Shown: positions 24,576-34,704, numbered from the stretch's first letter. The stretch: 56,471 nt of DNA from an uncultured bacterium (GCA_905216155.1 CAJMSU010000008.1:1-56471); one strand, 5' to 3'. Numbers and translations: made by a program. The notes: generated from the letters alone by a model not told the origin.

Positions 24576-25723
24576 ATGTTTTCTCCTTTTAATAATCTAT
24601 TTTTAAATTCCTTTTCTAATAGTTTGCTTGAATTATTATCTGTTAGGGCATAAATCTTAGTTGTCTGTATCTCAAACTCTAACATCCTATCTTTTTCCCT
24701 TGATATTTTACTAATTATTGGTATATCAATATCTTTTTTTATTTTGTTTAAATACCTTTTACCAATATCATTAAATCCCAATAGTCTAATATATTTAACA
24801 GTATTAAACTCATTCATATCACATTTCTTTAAATTACACAAAATATGAATAAGCATTCTTGAAATATTACTATATGTATATCTCTTACTTTTAATATGCT
24901 TAACTAATTCATCAAAATTATTAGCTTCCATAATCTCTTTCTTTAAGATATTTTCTAATCCCTCATCTACACCTTGATAATTAGATAAATTATCATCAGT
25001 AATAATTTTATATTTTAAAAGTTCAAAGTAATCATCAATAAAGTGCAAATCATTAAGATATGGAATAACAAATTCAGGTACCTGGCCTTTTATATCAATA
25101 TTATTCTTTAAAGCAATTCTTATAGATGTTGCACTAGATATATTTTTATCAAGTGTCTCATCATGATAATCATTTGTTCTTTTTATACATATTGGCTTAA
25201 TATTATAATTGTTTTTTCTTATTGTCTTTATATAGCTTATCGCTAAAAGATCATTTGGTGTTTTAATACTTTTACCCGTTAAGTCTTTTAAAGCTAGTGA
25301 CATACTTGTAGGGTAGTTATTCCCAAGTTTTGAATATATTTTTACAAGAGATGAAAACTCTTTATTATTAAGTTGAGTATCAACTAATAGTTCTATATCA
25401 GATAATTCATCACTTTCTGTACCAAAAACTAGATATTTTACTTTTAATTTTTCAAGTATGGTAATAGCACCGTAGCTAAAGAAATCAGCACTTTGAGTAG
25501 AAAAAGAAAAGGGAAGTTCAATAACTAGATCAATTCCTGCCTTTATAGCAATATCTGTCTTCTTCCATTTATCAATTATAGAAACATCACCACGTTGTGT
25601 AAAATTTCCAGCTAGTACTAATACAACTGGCATATCAGGAAACATTTCTTTAACTTTTTTTAATTGATACAAATGTCCATTATGAAATGGATTATATTCA
25701 GCAATTATTCCTACACTATCCAT
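24572..25723 (-). CDS. tmcAL: tRNA(Met) cytidine acetate ligase
   Basis: 383 residues from ATG 25723 behind AGAGG. Nucleotidyltransferase fold with GIIAEYNPFHNGHLYQL, VLAGNFTQRGD and ELPFSFSTQSAD; formerly YlbM. Uses acetate and ATP to acetylate the wobble cytidine of elongator tRNA-Met. Translationally coupled to gmk. Confidence 0.9.
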   Translation of the reverse strand: MDSVGIIAEYNPFHNGHLYQLKKVKEMFPDMPVVLVLAGNFTQRGDVSIIDKWKKTDIAIKAGIDLVIELPFSFSTQSADFFSYGAITILEKLKVKYLVFGTESDELSDIELLVDTQLNNKEFSSLVKIYSKLGNNYPTSMSLALKDLTGKSIKTPNDLLAISYIKTIRKNNYNIKPICIKRTNDYHDETLDKNISSATSIRIALKNNIDIKGQVPEFVIPYLNDLHFIDDYFELLKYKIITDDNLSNYQGVDEGLENILKKEIMEANNFDELVKHIKSKRYTYSNISRMLIHILCNLKKCDMNEFNTVKYIRLLGFNDIGKRYLNKIKKDIDIPIISKISREKDRMLEFEIQTTKIYALTDNNSSKLLEKEFKNRLLKGENI

Positions 25724-25750
25724 AATTTTTCCTCTTTTCATTGTGTGATT

Positions 25751-25779
25751 AGTCTAACATAATATTTTATTTTTTTCAA
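25751..25779 (-). promoter_or_regulatory. Possible tmcAL-gmk promoter
   Basis: Minus strand: TTGAAA (25779-25774), 17 bases, TAGACT (25756-25751). The -10 is poor. Confidence 0.35.
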
Positions 25780-25796
25780 TTTAGATTATTAGTTTA

Positions 25797-25825
25797 TTTA
25801 CTTATTTTTTACTTTAGGGTATAAT
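25797..25825 (+). promoter_or_regulatory. Promoter of the murG-ftsQ cluster
   Basis: TTTACT (25797-25802), 17 bases, TATAAT (25820-25825); leader of about 75 bases to murG. Confidence 0.55.
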
Positions 25826-25904
25826 TTTATATATAATAGTTAGATAATTAATAAATTTATAGCATAAATTTTAATATACTACATAGATTTAGGAAGTGAT
25901 TTTG

Positions 25905-26984
25905 TTGAAGGTTATAATAGCAGCAGGTGGTACGGGTGGTCATATTTATCCAGCCTTAGCAATAGTTAAAAAAATTAAAGAAAAAGATAAGAAAAGTGAA
26001 ATCCTATATATAGGTACAACTAATAGAATGGAAAAAGATATCGTTCCAAAAGAAGGTATTGATTTTGTTGGACTTGATATGGTTGGCTTTAATAGAAAAA
26101 ATATATTAGCTAATTTCAGTGTTTTAAAAAAGACATATAAAGCATATAAAAAAGCAAAGAAAGTAATAAAAGAATTTAATCCTGATATAGTAATAGGTGC
26201 TGGTGGTTACGTAAGCGCTCCAGTTTTATATGCAGCCCATAAATTAGGTATTAAAACAGCAATTCATGAACAAAACAGTATCCCAGGTATGACTAATAAA
26301 TTTTTAGCAAACTTTGCAGATGAAATATTTATATCTCTACCAGGAAGCAGTAAATATTTTCCATCTTCTAAAGTTTTACTAACTGGTAATCCTAGAGGAG
26401 AAGCAATCGCAACTGTTAGAAAAACAAGTAAAACTAACTTAGGCTTTTCTAAAGATGAAAAATTAGTTGTTATTGTTATGGGTTCTCTTGGTTCTACTAC
26501 TATCACAGAAAAACTTAAAAAAATAATCCCAAAATTTAAAAATAAAAATTATCAAGTACTAGTTATTACTGGTAACAACTATTATGATAGTTATAAAGAT
26601 ATAAAAATTCCACAAAACGTTAAATTAGTACCATTTATGGAAAATTTAATTAATATAATGAAGGATAGTTCTCTACTAGTATCAAGAGCAGGTGCTTCTA
26701 CTATTTCAGAAATCACCTCAATTGGTCTTCCTTCTATTTTAGTACCATCTCCTTACGTTACAAATAATCATCAATATTTAAATGCCAAAGAATTAGAAGA
26801 AGCAGGTGCTTGTAAAATATTAGAAGAAAAAGATTTTAATCCTAATAACTTAATTAATGCTATAGATTCAATTTTTGATGATTCAGCCTATTATAAAAAA
26901 ATGAAATCATCTGCAAAAAAAATAGGTATTAATGATGGTGCTACTAGAATTTACGAAGAAATTAGAAAGTTGATTGGTGAATAG
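25905..26984 (+). CDS. murG: MurG, lipid II-forming GlcNAc transferase
   Basis: 359 residues; TTG 25905 gives the family start MKVIIAAGGTGGHIYPAL, placed after AGGAAGTGAT. GT-B fold: GGTGGH loop 1, GAGGYVSAPV, HEQNSIPGMTNK, and the donor site VSRAGASTISEI with PSPYVTNNHQ. Adds GlcNAc to lipid I on the inner membrane face. First gene of the division/wall cluster murG-murB-divIB. Confidence 0.96.
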   Translation: MKVIIAAGGTGGHIYPALAIVKKIKEKDKKSEILYIGTTNRMEKDIVPKEGIDFVGLDMVGFNRKNILANFSVLKKTYKAYKKAKKVIKEFNPDIVIGAGGYVSAPVLYAAHKLGIKTAIHEQNSIPGMTNKFLANFADEIFISLPGSSKYFPSSKVLLTGNPRGEAIATVRKTSKTNLGFSKDEKLVVIVMGSLGSTTITEKLKKIIPKFKNKNYQVLVITGNNYYDSYKDIKIPQNVKLVPFMENLINIMKDSSLLVSRAGASTISEITSIGLPSILVPSPYVTNNHQYLNAKELEEAGACKILEEKDFNPNNLINAIDSIFDDSAYYKKMKSSAKKIGINDGATRIYEEIRKLIGE

Positions 26985-26985
26985 A

Positions 26986-27897
26986 ATGATTAATGATGTT
27001 ATTAAGGTGATAGAAAATGAAAATATTGGTAAAATTGAAAAAGATGTTTTTTTAAGTAAATATACAACTTATAAAACTGGTGGTATGGCAAAATGTATTG
27101 TTAGTCCTAAAAATACTAATTCACTAATAAAACTTTTAAAAATACTAAAAAACAATTCTATTAAATATAAAATTCTTGGAAATGGTTCAAACCTACTTTT
27201 TAGTGATAAAGTATATGATGGTGTATTAATTAGACTTAATGAATTTAATGATGTTACATTTTTAAGTGATAATAAACTACGTGTTGGTGCAGGCTATTCT
27301 TTAATAAAACTATCTTTACTTACTGCTCGTCGTGGTCTAACAGGCCTTGAATTTGCATCAGGTATTCCTGGTAGTGTAGGTGGAGCTATTTTTATGAATG
27401 CAGGTGCATACAAAAGTGATATGGGCTACATTGTTCAAAAAGTACGTATCCTAACAAATGATCTTAGAATTATAACATTGGAAAATAGAGAAATGAATTT
27501 TCATTACAGAAGTTCATATTTACAAAAAAAGCCAGGCTTTATTTGCCTAGATGCTGTGATTAAGCTTAATAAAGGAGATCGTCACGCTATAGAAAGTGTT
27601 ATAAAAGATAGACGTAAAAGAAGAGTTATAAGTCAACCATTAGAATATCCATCAGCAGGAAGTGTATTTAGAAATCCTGAAGGAATGTATGCCGGTGAAC
27701 TTATAGAAAAACTTGGTCTTAAAGGACTAAGAAAAGGTGGAGCACAAGTTAGCGAAAAACATGCTAATTTTATAATCAATAGAGATAATGCCAGTAGTAG
27801 TGATATAAAAGGATTAATAGATTATGTACATGATAGAGTAAAAGATGAGTACAAAGTTGATTTAAAAATAGAGCAAGAATTTGTTAATTGGGAGTAA
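26986..27897 (+). CDS. murB: UDP-N-acetylenolpyruvoylglucosamine reductase
   Basis: 303 residues from ATG 26986, one base after the murG stop, using GGTGA. FAD-binding signature GNGSNLL, GLEFASGIPGSVGGAIFMNAGAY and SAGSVFRNPEG (proton-donor Ser). It is the type IIa enzyme of Gram-positive cells. Reduces the enolpyruvyl group to make UDP-MurNAc. Confidence 0.96.
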   Translation: MINDVIKVIENENIGKIEKDVFLSKYTTYKTGGMAKCIVSPKNTNSLIKLLKILKNNSIKYKILGNGSNLLFSDKVYDGVLIRLNEFNDVTFLSDNKLRVGAGYSLIKLSLLTARRGLTGLEFASGIPGSVGGAIFMNAGAYKSDMGYIVQKVRILTNDLRIITLENREMNFHYRSSYLQKKPGFICLDAVIKLNKGDRHAIESVIKDRRKRRVISQPLEYPSAGSVFRNPEGMYAGELIEKLGLKGLRKGGAQVSEKHANFIINRDNASSSDIKGLIDYVHDRVKDEYKVDLKIEQEFVNWE

Positions 27898-27899
27898 AT

Positions 27900-28589
27900 A
27901 TGGCAAAAAAACTAGTAAAAAAACGAAAACTAAGAGTATTTAGATTATTTATAATGCTTCTAATTTTAGTTGGATTATTTTTCCTCGTGTATTTAATTTT
28001 AACATCACCAACAAAAAATATTATAGTTAAAGGTAATAAATATTTAAGCGATGATGATATTATTGACTTAGTATCTCTTAGAAATTATCCAGGATTTTTT
28101 ACTAAAAGTAGTAAAGGAATGCAAAAAAAATTAGAAAAATCTATTTATATTAATAAATCTTCTGTAAATAGAAAATTTTATCATACCTTTGTTATTACAG
28201 TTAATGAAAATAAACCTTTATTTATAAATAATAATAATTCTAAAATAGTCTTTTCTAATAAAAAGGAAGTTAATATAAATAAAATTAATAAAGAATTTAG
28301 AATTCCCAGACTTATAAATTATGTTCCAGACGATAAATATAAATCTTTTGTCAATGGAATGAGTCTTATAAAAGATGATGTTTTAGGAAAAATATCTGAT
28401 ATAGAATATCAACCAAATGAATTAGATAAAGATAGATTTTTACTTTATATGGATGATAGTAATATGGTGTATCTAACTTTAACTAAGTTTAAAATGATTA
28501 ATTATTATAATGATGTTTTAGAACAACTTGAAGACAAAAAAGGAATTCTTTACTTAGATAATGGTAATCATTTTCAAATAAAGGAGTAA
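27900..28589 (+). CDS. divIB: Division protein FtsQ/DivIB
   Basis: 229 residues from ATG 27900 behind GGGAG. Short basic cytoplasmic tail (1-17), one membrane helix (about 18-40), POTRA domain starting TKNIIVKGNKYLSDDDII, then the beta domain. Scaffolds the divisome through FtsL and DivIC. Same place after murB as in Bacillus. Confidence 0.88.
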   Translation: MAKKLVKKRKLRVFRLFIMLLILVGLFFLVYLILTSPTKNIIVKGNKYLSDDDIIDLVSLRNYPGFFTKSSKGMQKKLEKSIYINKSSVNRKFYHTFVITVNENKPLFINNNNSKIVFSNKKEVNINKINKEFRIPRLINYVPDDKYKSFVNGMSLIKDDVLGKISDIEYQPNELDKDRFLLYMDDSNMVYLTLTKFKMINYYNDVLEQLEDKKGILYLDNGNHFQIKE

Positions 28590-28592
28590 AAT

Positions 28593-29948
28593 ATGAAATT
28601 TATTAAAAATAATTTTAACTATATATTTTTATTTTTCTTCTACTTTTTTTGTCTTACTTTATTTTATAATGCCTTTATGGGAGACAGTATAGCAAACCTT
28701 GGCTTTAGTTATGCAATTAGTAAAGGAGAAATTCCATATAAAGATTTTAATATGATTATACCAATCTTTTCGCCCTTTTTTTATTCTCTTTCTTTACTTA
28801 TCTTCAAATCATCAATTTCATTTTATCTACTACAAGCTTTATTACTTACAATTTTATCTAAAATATTATATAGTTTGCTAAAAAGTAAATCCTATATTTA
28901 TCTACCAATTTTATTCATGGGTTTTCCATTTGCCCTTGTAACAGCAATCTTCCCTGGATATAATTTTATGTTATTTTTTCTAACTATTATTTTAATATAT
29001 TTAGAAGAAAGAAATGAAAGCGATTTTATTATTGGAATTATAATTGGACTCTTAATTTTAACAAAACATACTATTGGTATCTTTTTTATTTTACCAAGCT
29101 TACTTTATATTAAAAACTATAAAAAAATATTAAAAAGATTTATTGGAACAACGCTTCCTTGCTTTATATTCTTTATATATTTAATTATTACTAATAGTTA
29201 TAAAGAGTTTTTTAATTTATGTTTTTTAGGACTTTTTAGTTTTGCCAGTAATAACTTTTACTTTGGTGATATCGTTTTAATAATTACATTTATCCTATGT
29301 TTATTTATAACACTCAGATATATTTTTAAAAATAAATCTACACCTACCGGATATTATATTTTAATTTTATCAATTATGGTATACCCATTATTTGATTGGT
29401 ATCATATTTCTTATTTTGTACTTGGAAGTCTATATTTATTCTTAAAGGATCTTAATATTAATTTAGATAAGACTTTTAAATATTTTATGTCTTTTACTTT
29501 TGTTTTAGCTATTATTTGGTTTTCTATTGAAATTAATATTTACGATAAAAGTTGTACTTTTAAAAGCTATAACAATTATCCACTTAGATATGCCAGTAAA
29601 ACATATTTTAAAGATTTAGATGAATTTAATAGTTTTGTCTCTAACAGTAAAAACGATGTAATATTATTCTCTTTTTACACAGAAAACTATTTTTATAAAA
29701 TAACTAATAATTTAGAAATATCATATTTTGATCTACCTAATTATGGAAACTATGGGAAAAATGGTGAAGATATGATGATAGAAAAAATAAAAAAATTAAA
29801 GAAAAATACCTTAATATTTATATCATCAAGTAAATATGAAAATAATAGTTATAAAAATCAGTATGATAAAAAGATAGTAAAATTTATTATTGATAATTAT
29901 GAAAGGTGTAATAAAGTAGGGAGATGGAACTGCTATGTCAAAAAATAA
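28593..29948 (+). CDS. Polytopic GT-C-like membrane protein, copy 1
   Basis: 451 residues with about ten to eleven membrane helices in the first 320 and a soluble extracytoplasmic C-terminal domain. After the first helix an acidic loop reads GDSIANLGFSYAISKGEIPYKDFN, matching the catalytic-loop position of lipid-phosphosugar-dependent GT-C glycosyltransferases. LTKHTIG recurs in copy 2. Overlaps copy 2 by 14 bases. Probably moves sugars from a polyprenyl donor onto a surface glycan; substrate unknown. It lies inside the division cluster. Confidence 0.65.
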   Translation: MKFIKNNFNYIFLFFFYFFCLTLFYNAFMGDSIANLGFSYAISKGEIPYKDFNMIIPIFSPFFYSLSLLIFKSSISFYLLQALLLTILSKILYSLLKSKSYIYLPILFMGFPFALVTAIFPGYNFMLFFLTIILIYLEERNESDFIIGIIIGLLILTKHTIGIFFILPSLLYIKNYKKILKRFIGTTLPCFIFFIYLIITNSYKEFFNLCFLGLFSFASNNFYFGDIVLIITFILCLFITLRYIFKNKSTPTGYYILILSIMVYPLFDWYHISYFVLGSLYLFLKDLNINLDKTFKYFMSFTFVLAIIWFSIEINIYDKSCTFKSYNNYPLRYASKTYFKDLDEFNSFVSNSKNDVILFSFYTENYFYKITNNLEISYFDLPNYGNYGKNGEDMMIEKIKKLKKNTLIFISSSKYENNSYKNQYDKKIVKFIIDNYERCNKVGRWNCYVKK

Positions 29949-31257
29949 AAAAAATTTATCATTTCTAAAATATGTTTTAATCTTTTTTCTATTATTAATA
30001 GTTAGTCTATTTTTTACACTGTTTGGAAATGATGAAATTTGGAATTATGGATTTAGTAACAATATTTATAAAGGTCTAGTTGTATATAAAGATTTTAATA
30101 TGGTTATTACGCCATTATATCCATTTATTATGTCACTTCCTTTTCATTTATTTACTTCAAATATATTAGTTATGGATATCTTCAACACAATAATTATTGT
30201 AATGGGACTATTTTTACTTGATAAGATGTTTCCAAAAAGAAACATTGTCTATTTATTTTTCTTAATACCAATTTTATTTCCATCATATAATATATTCCTA
30301 TTTATATTATTAGTATTATTAATTTATTTAGAAAAAAATTATAATAATGATTATTTAATTGGTTTTATTATAGGAATGCTCTTTTTAACAAAGCAGCATG
30401 TTGGCCTTGTTATATTTCTAGTTAGTTTTATTTATAATTTTAAAAACTACAAAAAAAATCTAAAAAGAATAATTGGCTTTTTAATTCCAACTGTTATATT
30501 TTTAATATATTTAATATCTAATAATGCTTTATATGATTTTATTGATCAATGCTTTTTAGGACTTTTTGAATTCGGAAATAAAAACTTTAAATTTAGTATT
30601 TTTCCTATCTTAGTTTTTCTATTTATTTTAATATTTACCTGTATTACAATACAAAAAGGTAAAAAGAGTATAGAAAACTTTTATATATTAGCATTTTATT
30701 CTATCGCCATACCACTTATTGAACCGTATCACTTGCAAGTTTCATTACTATCTTTTTGTATGTTTATAATGCTTAACTATAATATTGATATCAAATATTA
30801 TAAATACTTAAATATGTTTTTTTATACATGTACAGCAGCATACATTTTAATATCTATATGTAACCTCTCTAAACCGGTAATATATCCAAATAGTATTAAT
30901 CACTTTGAATATAGAGCTATCCCTAAGAAAAATATTGACATATCAAAGAAACTAACAGATTATATGAAAAAAAGTAATAAAAAAATAAGAGTAATTGGTT
31001 CTGATGCATATTACTTTAAAATAATTACTGATAATAGGGTAGATAAACTTGATTTAATTAACTATGGAAATAGTGGCTATAACCAAACAAAAAAACTTAT
31101 TAAAGAGTTAGAAAGTAATAAAGATTGTTTAGTAATGATTAGTATAGAAGATATATCAGAAGGAAAACAAACAAATAAAGAAATAATAAATTACATAATA
31201 AAAAACGGTAACAAAGTAGATTCAATATATTTTTATGATATTTATAGTTTTAAATAA
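29935..31257 (+). CDS. Polytopic GT-C-like membrane protein, copy 2
   Basis: 440 residues, a diverged paralogue of the preceding gene: GNDEIWNYGFSNNIYKG with YKDFNMVITPLYPF, LTKQHVGL and CFLGLFEFGNKNF correspond block by block. Here the acidic pair in the first loop is Asp-Glu, the more canonical GT-C form. Soluble tail ends with a region containing SISYNYG-like Asn/Gly motif (LINYGNSGYN; copy 1 has LPNYGNYG). Followed by its own promoter for ftsA, so expression is split from ftsA-ftsZ. Confidence 0.65.
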   Translation: MSKNKKNLSFLKYVLIFFLLLIVSLFFTLFGNDEIWNYGFSNNIYKGLVVYKDFNMVITPLYPFIMSLPFHLFTSNILVMDIFNTIIIVMGLFLLDKMFPKRNIVYLFFLIPILFPSYNIFLFILLVLLIYLEKNYNNDYLIGFIIGMLFLTKQHVGLVIFLVSFIYNFKNYKKNLKRIIGFLIPTVIFLIYLISNNALYDFIDQCFLGLFEFGNKNFKFSIFPILVFLFILIFTCITIQKGKKSIENFYILAFYSIAIPLIEPYHLQVSLLSFCMFIMLNYNIDIKYYKYLNMFFYTCTAAYILISICNLSKPVIYPNSINHFEYRAIPKKNIDISKKLTDYMKKSNKKIRVIGSDAYYFKIITDNRVDKLDLINYGNSGYNQTKKLIKELESNKDCLVMISIEDISEGKQTNKEIINYIIKNGNKVDSIYFYDIYSFK

Positions 31258-31273
31258 ATTTATCTAATTTTCT

Positions 31274-31301
31274 TTGATATTTTTTTATTTTATAGTATAA
31301 T
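31274..31301 (+). promoter_or_regulatory. ftsA-ftsZ promoter
   Basis: TTGATA (31274-31279), 16 bases, TATAAT (31296-31301). Confidence 0.75.
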
Positions 31302-31326
31302 TGGTTATAGGATAGGAGTAGTTAAT

Positions 31327-32565
31327 ATGGGAAATATTTATACTGGTATAGATCTTGGTACTGATAGTATTAAGATTGTAGTAGCAGAAAAAATTAAAAA
31401 TAAATTTCACGTTTTAGCATCTGTTAATAATAAATCTCTTGGAATAGAAAATGGAGAAATAATAGATACAAGAAAAGCTGTTTATAGTGTTAGAGAAGCC
31501 CTTGATAAAATAAGTGATTTGCTTGGTATAAGAATTAATAAGACTATACTAGCAATTTCTCCTAAAAATTGTTCTATGGATATGTCTTTTGCTAAAGATG
31601 CTGTTATAAATTCTGAATGTATTACTGGTCAAGATATTTCTAATGTAATAAAAAAGGCTATTAAAGAAAAAATTAATGATGAAATTGAACTTGTAACAGC
31701 CATTCCTATTAGTTTTAATATAGATAATAGAGAAAATATTAAAGATCCAAAAGGTTTTTCTTCTAATACTTTAGAAACTAAGTTAGTTCTTTCTACTGTT
31801 TCAAAAGAACCTTTATATAGAATATTAGAAGTTTTAAAACTTAGTGGAATTGAAGTTGTAGATATTGCTTACACATCTACGGGTGACTACTTTACCATTA
31901 AAAATAAAAAAACTGATAGTAGTGTTGGAGCTATTATAAATATTGGAGAAACGTCTTCCAATATTTCAATTTTTAATAAGGGAATACAAATTAAGAATTC
32001 AACTATTCCTGTTGGAAGTAGAAATGTAGATAAAGATATTGCATATATTTTTAAAATTAGCGAAACTGATGCTAAGAAAGTTAAAGAAAACTTTGCTGTT
32101 AGTATGGAAGAATATGCTGATGCCAATGATTATACAGAAATAGAACTAGAATCTGGCAGTAAAAAACAAATAACTCAGATTGGTGCTACTAAGGTGGTGC
32201 GTGCCAGATGTGAGGAAATTTTAAAAATGGCAAAAAAGGAAATAAAAAACTTAACAAATAGACAAATAAGTTATATAATAGTTTCAGGTGGTCTTAGCGA
32301 GTTATCAGGATTTCAATATTTAGTTGATGAAATCTTAGGACTTAAAGCTAAAGTTTGTAATATTAATACTATTGGTATTAGAAACAATAAATATAGTAGT
32401 GTTTTTGGAATAATAAAATATTATGATGATAAACTTTCTTTCAGAGAAAAAGATTACAATATGATATCTGACTATGATGTTAAGACTATGATTTCTACAG
32501 ATAAAAAACAAATTAATAATGAAAATATTTTAGGTAAAATGTTTGGACATTTTTTCGATAATTAA
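31327..32565 (+). CDS. ftsA: Cell division protein FtsA
   Basis: 412 residues. Actin-fold ATPase: phosphate 1 GIDLGTDSIKIVV, phosphate 2 IINIGETSSNISIF, adenosine site IIVSGGLSELSG; the 1C subdomain lies around 85-165. The C-terminus (ILGKMFGHFFDN) is an amphipathic membrane-targeting helix. Tethers FtsZ to the membrane. Thirteen bases before ftsZ. Confidence 0.95.
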   Translation: MGNIYTGIDLGTDSIKIVVAEKIKNKFHVLASVNNKSLGIENGEIIDTRKAVYSVREALDKISDLLGIRINKTILAISPKNCSMDMSFAKDAVINSECITGQDISNVIKKAIKEKINDEIELVTAIPISFNIDNRENIKDPKGFSSNTLETKLVLSTVSKEPLYRILEVLKLSGIEVVDIAYTSTGDYFTIKNKKTDSSVGAIINIGETSSNISIFNKGIQIKNSTIPVGSRNVDKDIAYIFKISETDAKKVKENFAVSMEEYADANDYTEIELESGSKKQITQIGATKVVRARCEEILKMAKKEIKNLTNRQISYIIVSGGLSELSGFQYLVDEILGLKAKVCNINTIGIRNNKYSSVFGIIKYYDDKLSFREKDYNMISDYDVKTMISTDKKQINNENILGKMFGHFFDN

Positions 32566-32577
32566 GGAGGACTAGGT

Positions 32578-33702
32578 ATGTTAGGCGGATTAGAAATGGA
32601 TCAATTAGCAAAAATCAAAGTTATAGGACTTGGTGGTGGTGGTGGAAACGCCATTAACCGAATGGTAGAGTCAGGTGTTAAAGGAGTAGAATTTATTGCT
32701 GCTAATACTGATTTACAAGTATTAAATTCATCAAAAGCCGATGTTAAAATTCAAATAGGAGCAACTTTAACTGACGGACTAGGTGCTGGAGCAAGACCAG
32801 AAATAGGAAAAGAAGCTGCCCTTGAATCTAAAAAAGAAATAGAAGATGCACTAGCAGGAGCAGATATGGTATTTGTTACTTGTGGAATGGGTGGAGGTAC
32901 TGGTACAGGTGCAGCACCTATAGTTGCCGAAATTGCACAAGGACTAGGTGCCTTAACTGTTGCTATTGTTACTAAACCATTTTCTTTTGAAGGTAAAAGA
33001 AGAATGGAAAATGCCTTAAATGGTATTGAAGAATTAAAGAAACATGTAGACACTTTAATAGTAATTCCAAACGACAGATTAAGAGAAATTATTGATAAAA
33101 CTACCCCAATGCTTGAAGCATTTAAAGAAGTTGATAATGTACTTCGCCGTGGTGTTCAATCTATTTCTGACTTAATCGCAGTTGTTGGACTTGTTAACTT
33201 GGACTTTGCCGATGTTAAAGCTGTAATGGAAAAATCAGGTCATGCAATTATTGGTATCGGAATTGGAATGGGTGAGGATAGAGCAATTGAAGCTGCAAAA
33301 CAAGCCGTTTCATCTCCACTTCTTGAAACATCAATCGATGGAGCTACAGATGCCATAATTAATATTACTGGTGGTGTTGATTTAACATTATTTGAAGCAG
33401 AACAAGCTGCAGAAGTTGTTAGAAGTGCTGCTAATACAGATATCAATACAATTTTTGGTTCTGTTATTAATGAAAACTTATCTGAAGAAGTTATAGTTAC
33501 AGTAATTGCTACTGGTTTTGATAAAAATAAAAAAGAAGAACTAGAAGAAATAGACAATTCATATAGTAGTCAAATAACTAGCACTAATAGAAGAAGTACA
33601 CCAAGTAGTTTTACTAAAACAGAAACCTTAGATTCATCTTCAAATAGTACTAATGATAATGATTTCGATTTACCTCCATTTTTAAGAGATAGAAATTATT
33701 AA
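32578..33702 (+). CDS. ftsZ: Cell division GTPase FtsZ
   Basis: 374 residues. GLGGGGGNAINRM, the tubulin signature GGGTGTGA (about 100-108) and the T7 catalytic loop NLDFADVK. A Ser/Thr/Asn-rich linker (about 318-360) leads to the conserved tail DLPPFLRDRNY that binds FtsA. GGAGG before ATG 32578. Forms the division ring. Confidence 0.98.
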   Translation: MLGGLEMDQLAKIKVIGLGGGGGNAINRMVESGVKGVEFIAANTDLQVLNSSKADVKIQIGATLTDGLGAGARPEIGKEAALESKKEIEDALAGADMVFVTCGMGGGTGTGAAPIVAEIAQGLGALTVAIVTKPFSFEGKRRMENALNGIEELKKHVDTLIVIPNDRLREIIDKTTPMLEAFKEVDNVLRRGVQSISDLIAVVGLVNLDFADVKAVMEKSGHAIIGIGIGMGEDRAIEAAKQAVSSPLLETSIDGATDAIINITGGVDLTLFEAEQAAEVVRSAANTDINTIFGSVINENLSEEVIVTVIATGFDKNKKEELEEIDNSYSSQITSTNRRSTPSSFTKTETLDSSSNSTNDNDFDLPPFLRDRNY

Positions 33703-33733
33703 TAATGAGGAATAACTAAATAATAATTTACCT

Positions 33734-33760
33734 AATCAGTGTATCTACACTGATTTTTAT
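33734..33760 (+). terminator. ftsZ terminator
   Basis: AATCAGTG (33734-33741), loop of six, CACTGATT (33748-33755), T-rich tail. Confidence 0.85.
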
Positions 33761-33801
33761 TTTGAAAAATAAATTTTACATAAAAAAAACTAGAATCACC
33801 T

Positions 33802-34704
33802 CTAGTATTTTTTTCTTACATATTTTTGTTTAGTATCAGAAGCTCTAATTATTTGGGCTAAAATATTTAAAGCAATTTGCTCTGTTTTCCTATTTTGATC
33901 TCTTAATGGGTTAAATTCCATTAAGTCAAATGATACAACTTCATCAATATGCTTTATAATTATACTATTTATTTTCATTGCATCATCTTCACTTATACCA
34001 TCAAATACCGGTACATCAACACCTGGTGCAGTATCCGGATCTATAATATCTAAATTAAAACACACATGAATTCCATCATTTTTTTCCAAAGCAGTTTTAA
34101 AAGCTTCCTCTAAAGTTACCTCTATTCCTTTATCTTTTATATCTTTATCAGTTATTATATTGACATTTGAATATTTTATATTATCCTTTTCCCAGTCATC
34201 AATATCTCTTGTTCCATATATTACACTACGTACTGGTTGAATTATTCCTCCATCATGGAAGTATCTTAACTCATGATTTTTATAACCATTAATAGCCGAT
34301 AAACTCATTCCATTAATATTACCACTTACTGTTGTTTGAAACGTATTATAATCAGCATGTGATGATATCCAAATAATTCCTATATTTTCATTTTTCTTAA
34401 CACTAGCTAGGGCAGATGCCACTGACACAGAGTGATCGCCACCTATCGTAATAGGGAAACATTCTTCCTTTGTATTTTCTAATATTGTATTATAAAGTTT
34501 TGTATTAAATTTATCTATTTCATACTCATTTTTTCTTCTATCAGATAAATTCTTACTTTTAATAATATCATCATCTTGTTTTAATAAAATTGTTTGTCCA
34601 TTAAAGAAAGACTTTAAGTCATTCATCAATTGTATTGGTCCAAGTGATGCTCCATCTATATGTACACCTAAATCACTACCAGCACCAAATATTATACATT
34701 TCAT
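33802..34704 (-). CDS. Arginase/agmatinase-family protein with replaced metal ligands
   Basis: 300 residues with the ureohydrolase fold throughout: GASLGPIQL, GGDHS (His91), SSHADYN, VIYGTRDID, CFNLDIIDP and SFDLMEFNP. Active members bind two Mn ions through His, DAHxD and DxD. Here the DAHxD motif reads Ser114-Ser-His116-Ala-Asp118 and the DxD reads Asn217-Leu-Asp219, so both Asp that bridge the metals are replaced. It may bind one metal, act on another substrate, or be a regulatory relic. ATG 34704 follows AGGTGAT on the minus strand. It stands alone. Confidence 0.85.
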   Translation of the reverse strand: MKCIIFGAGSDLGVHIDGASLGPIQLMNDLKSFFNGQTILLKQDDDIIKSKNLSDRRKNEYEIDKFNTKLYNTILENTKEECFPITIGGDHSVSVASALASVKKNENIGIIWISSHADYNTFQTTVSGNINGMSLSAINGYKNHELRYFHDGGIIQPVRSVIYGTRDIDDWEKDNIKYSNVNIITDKDIKDKGIEVTLEEAFKTALEKNDGIHVCFNLDIIDPDTAPGVDVPVFDGISEDDAMKINSIIIKHIDEVVSFDLMEFNPLRDQNRKTEQIALNILAQIIRASDTKQKYVRKKY

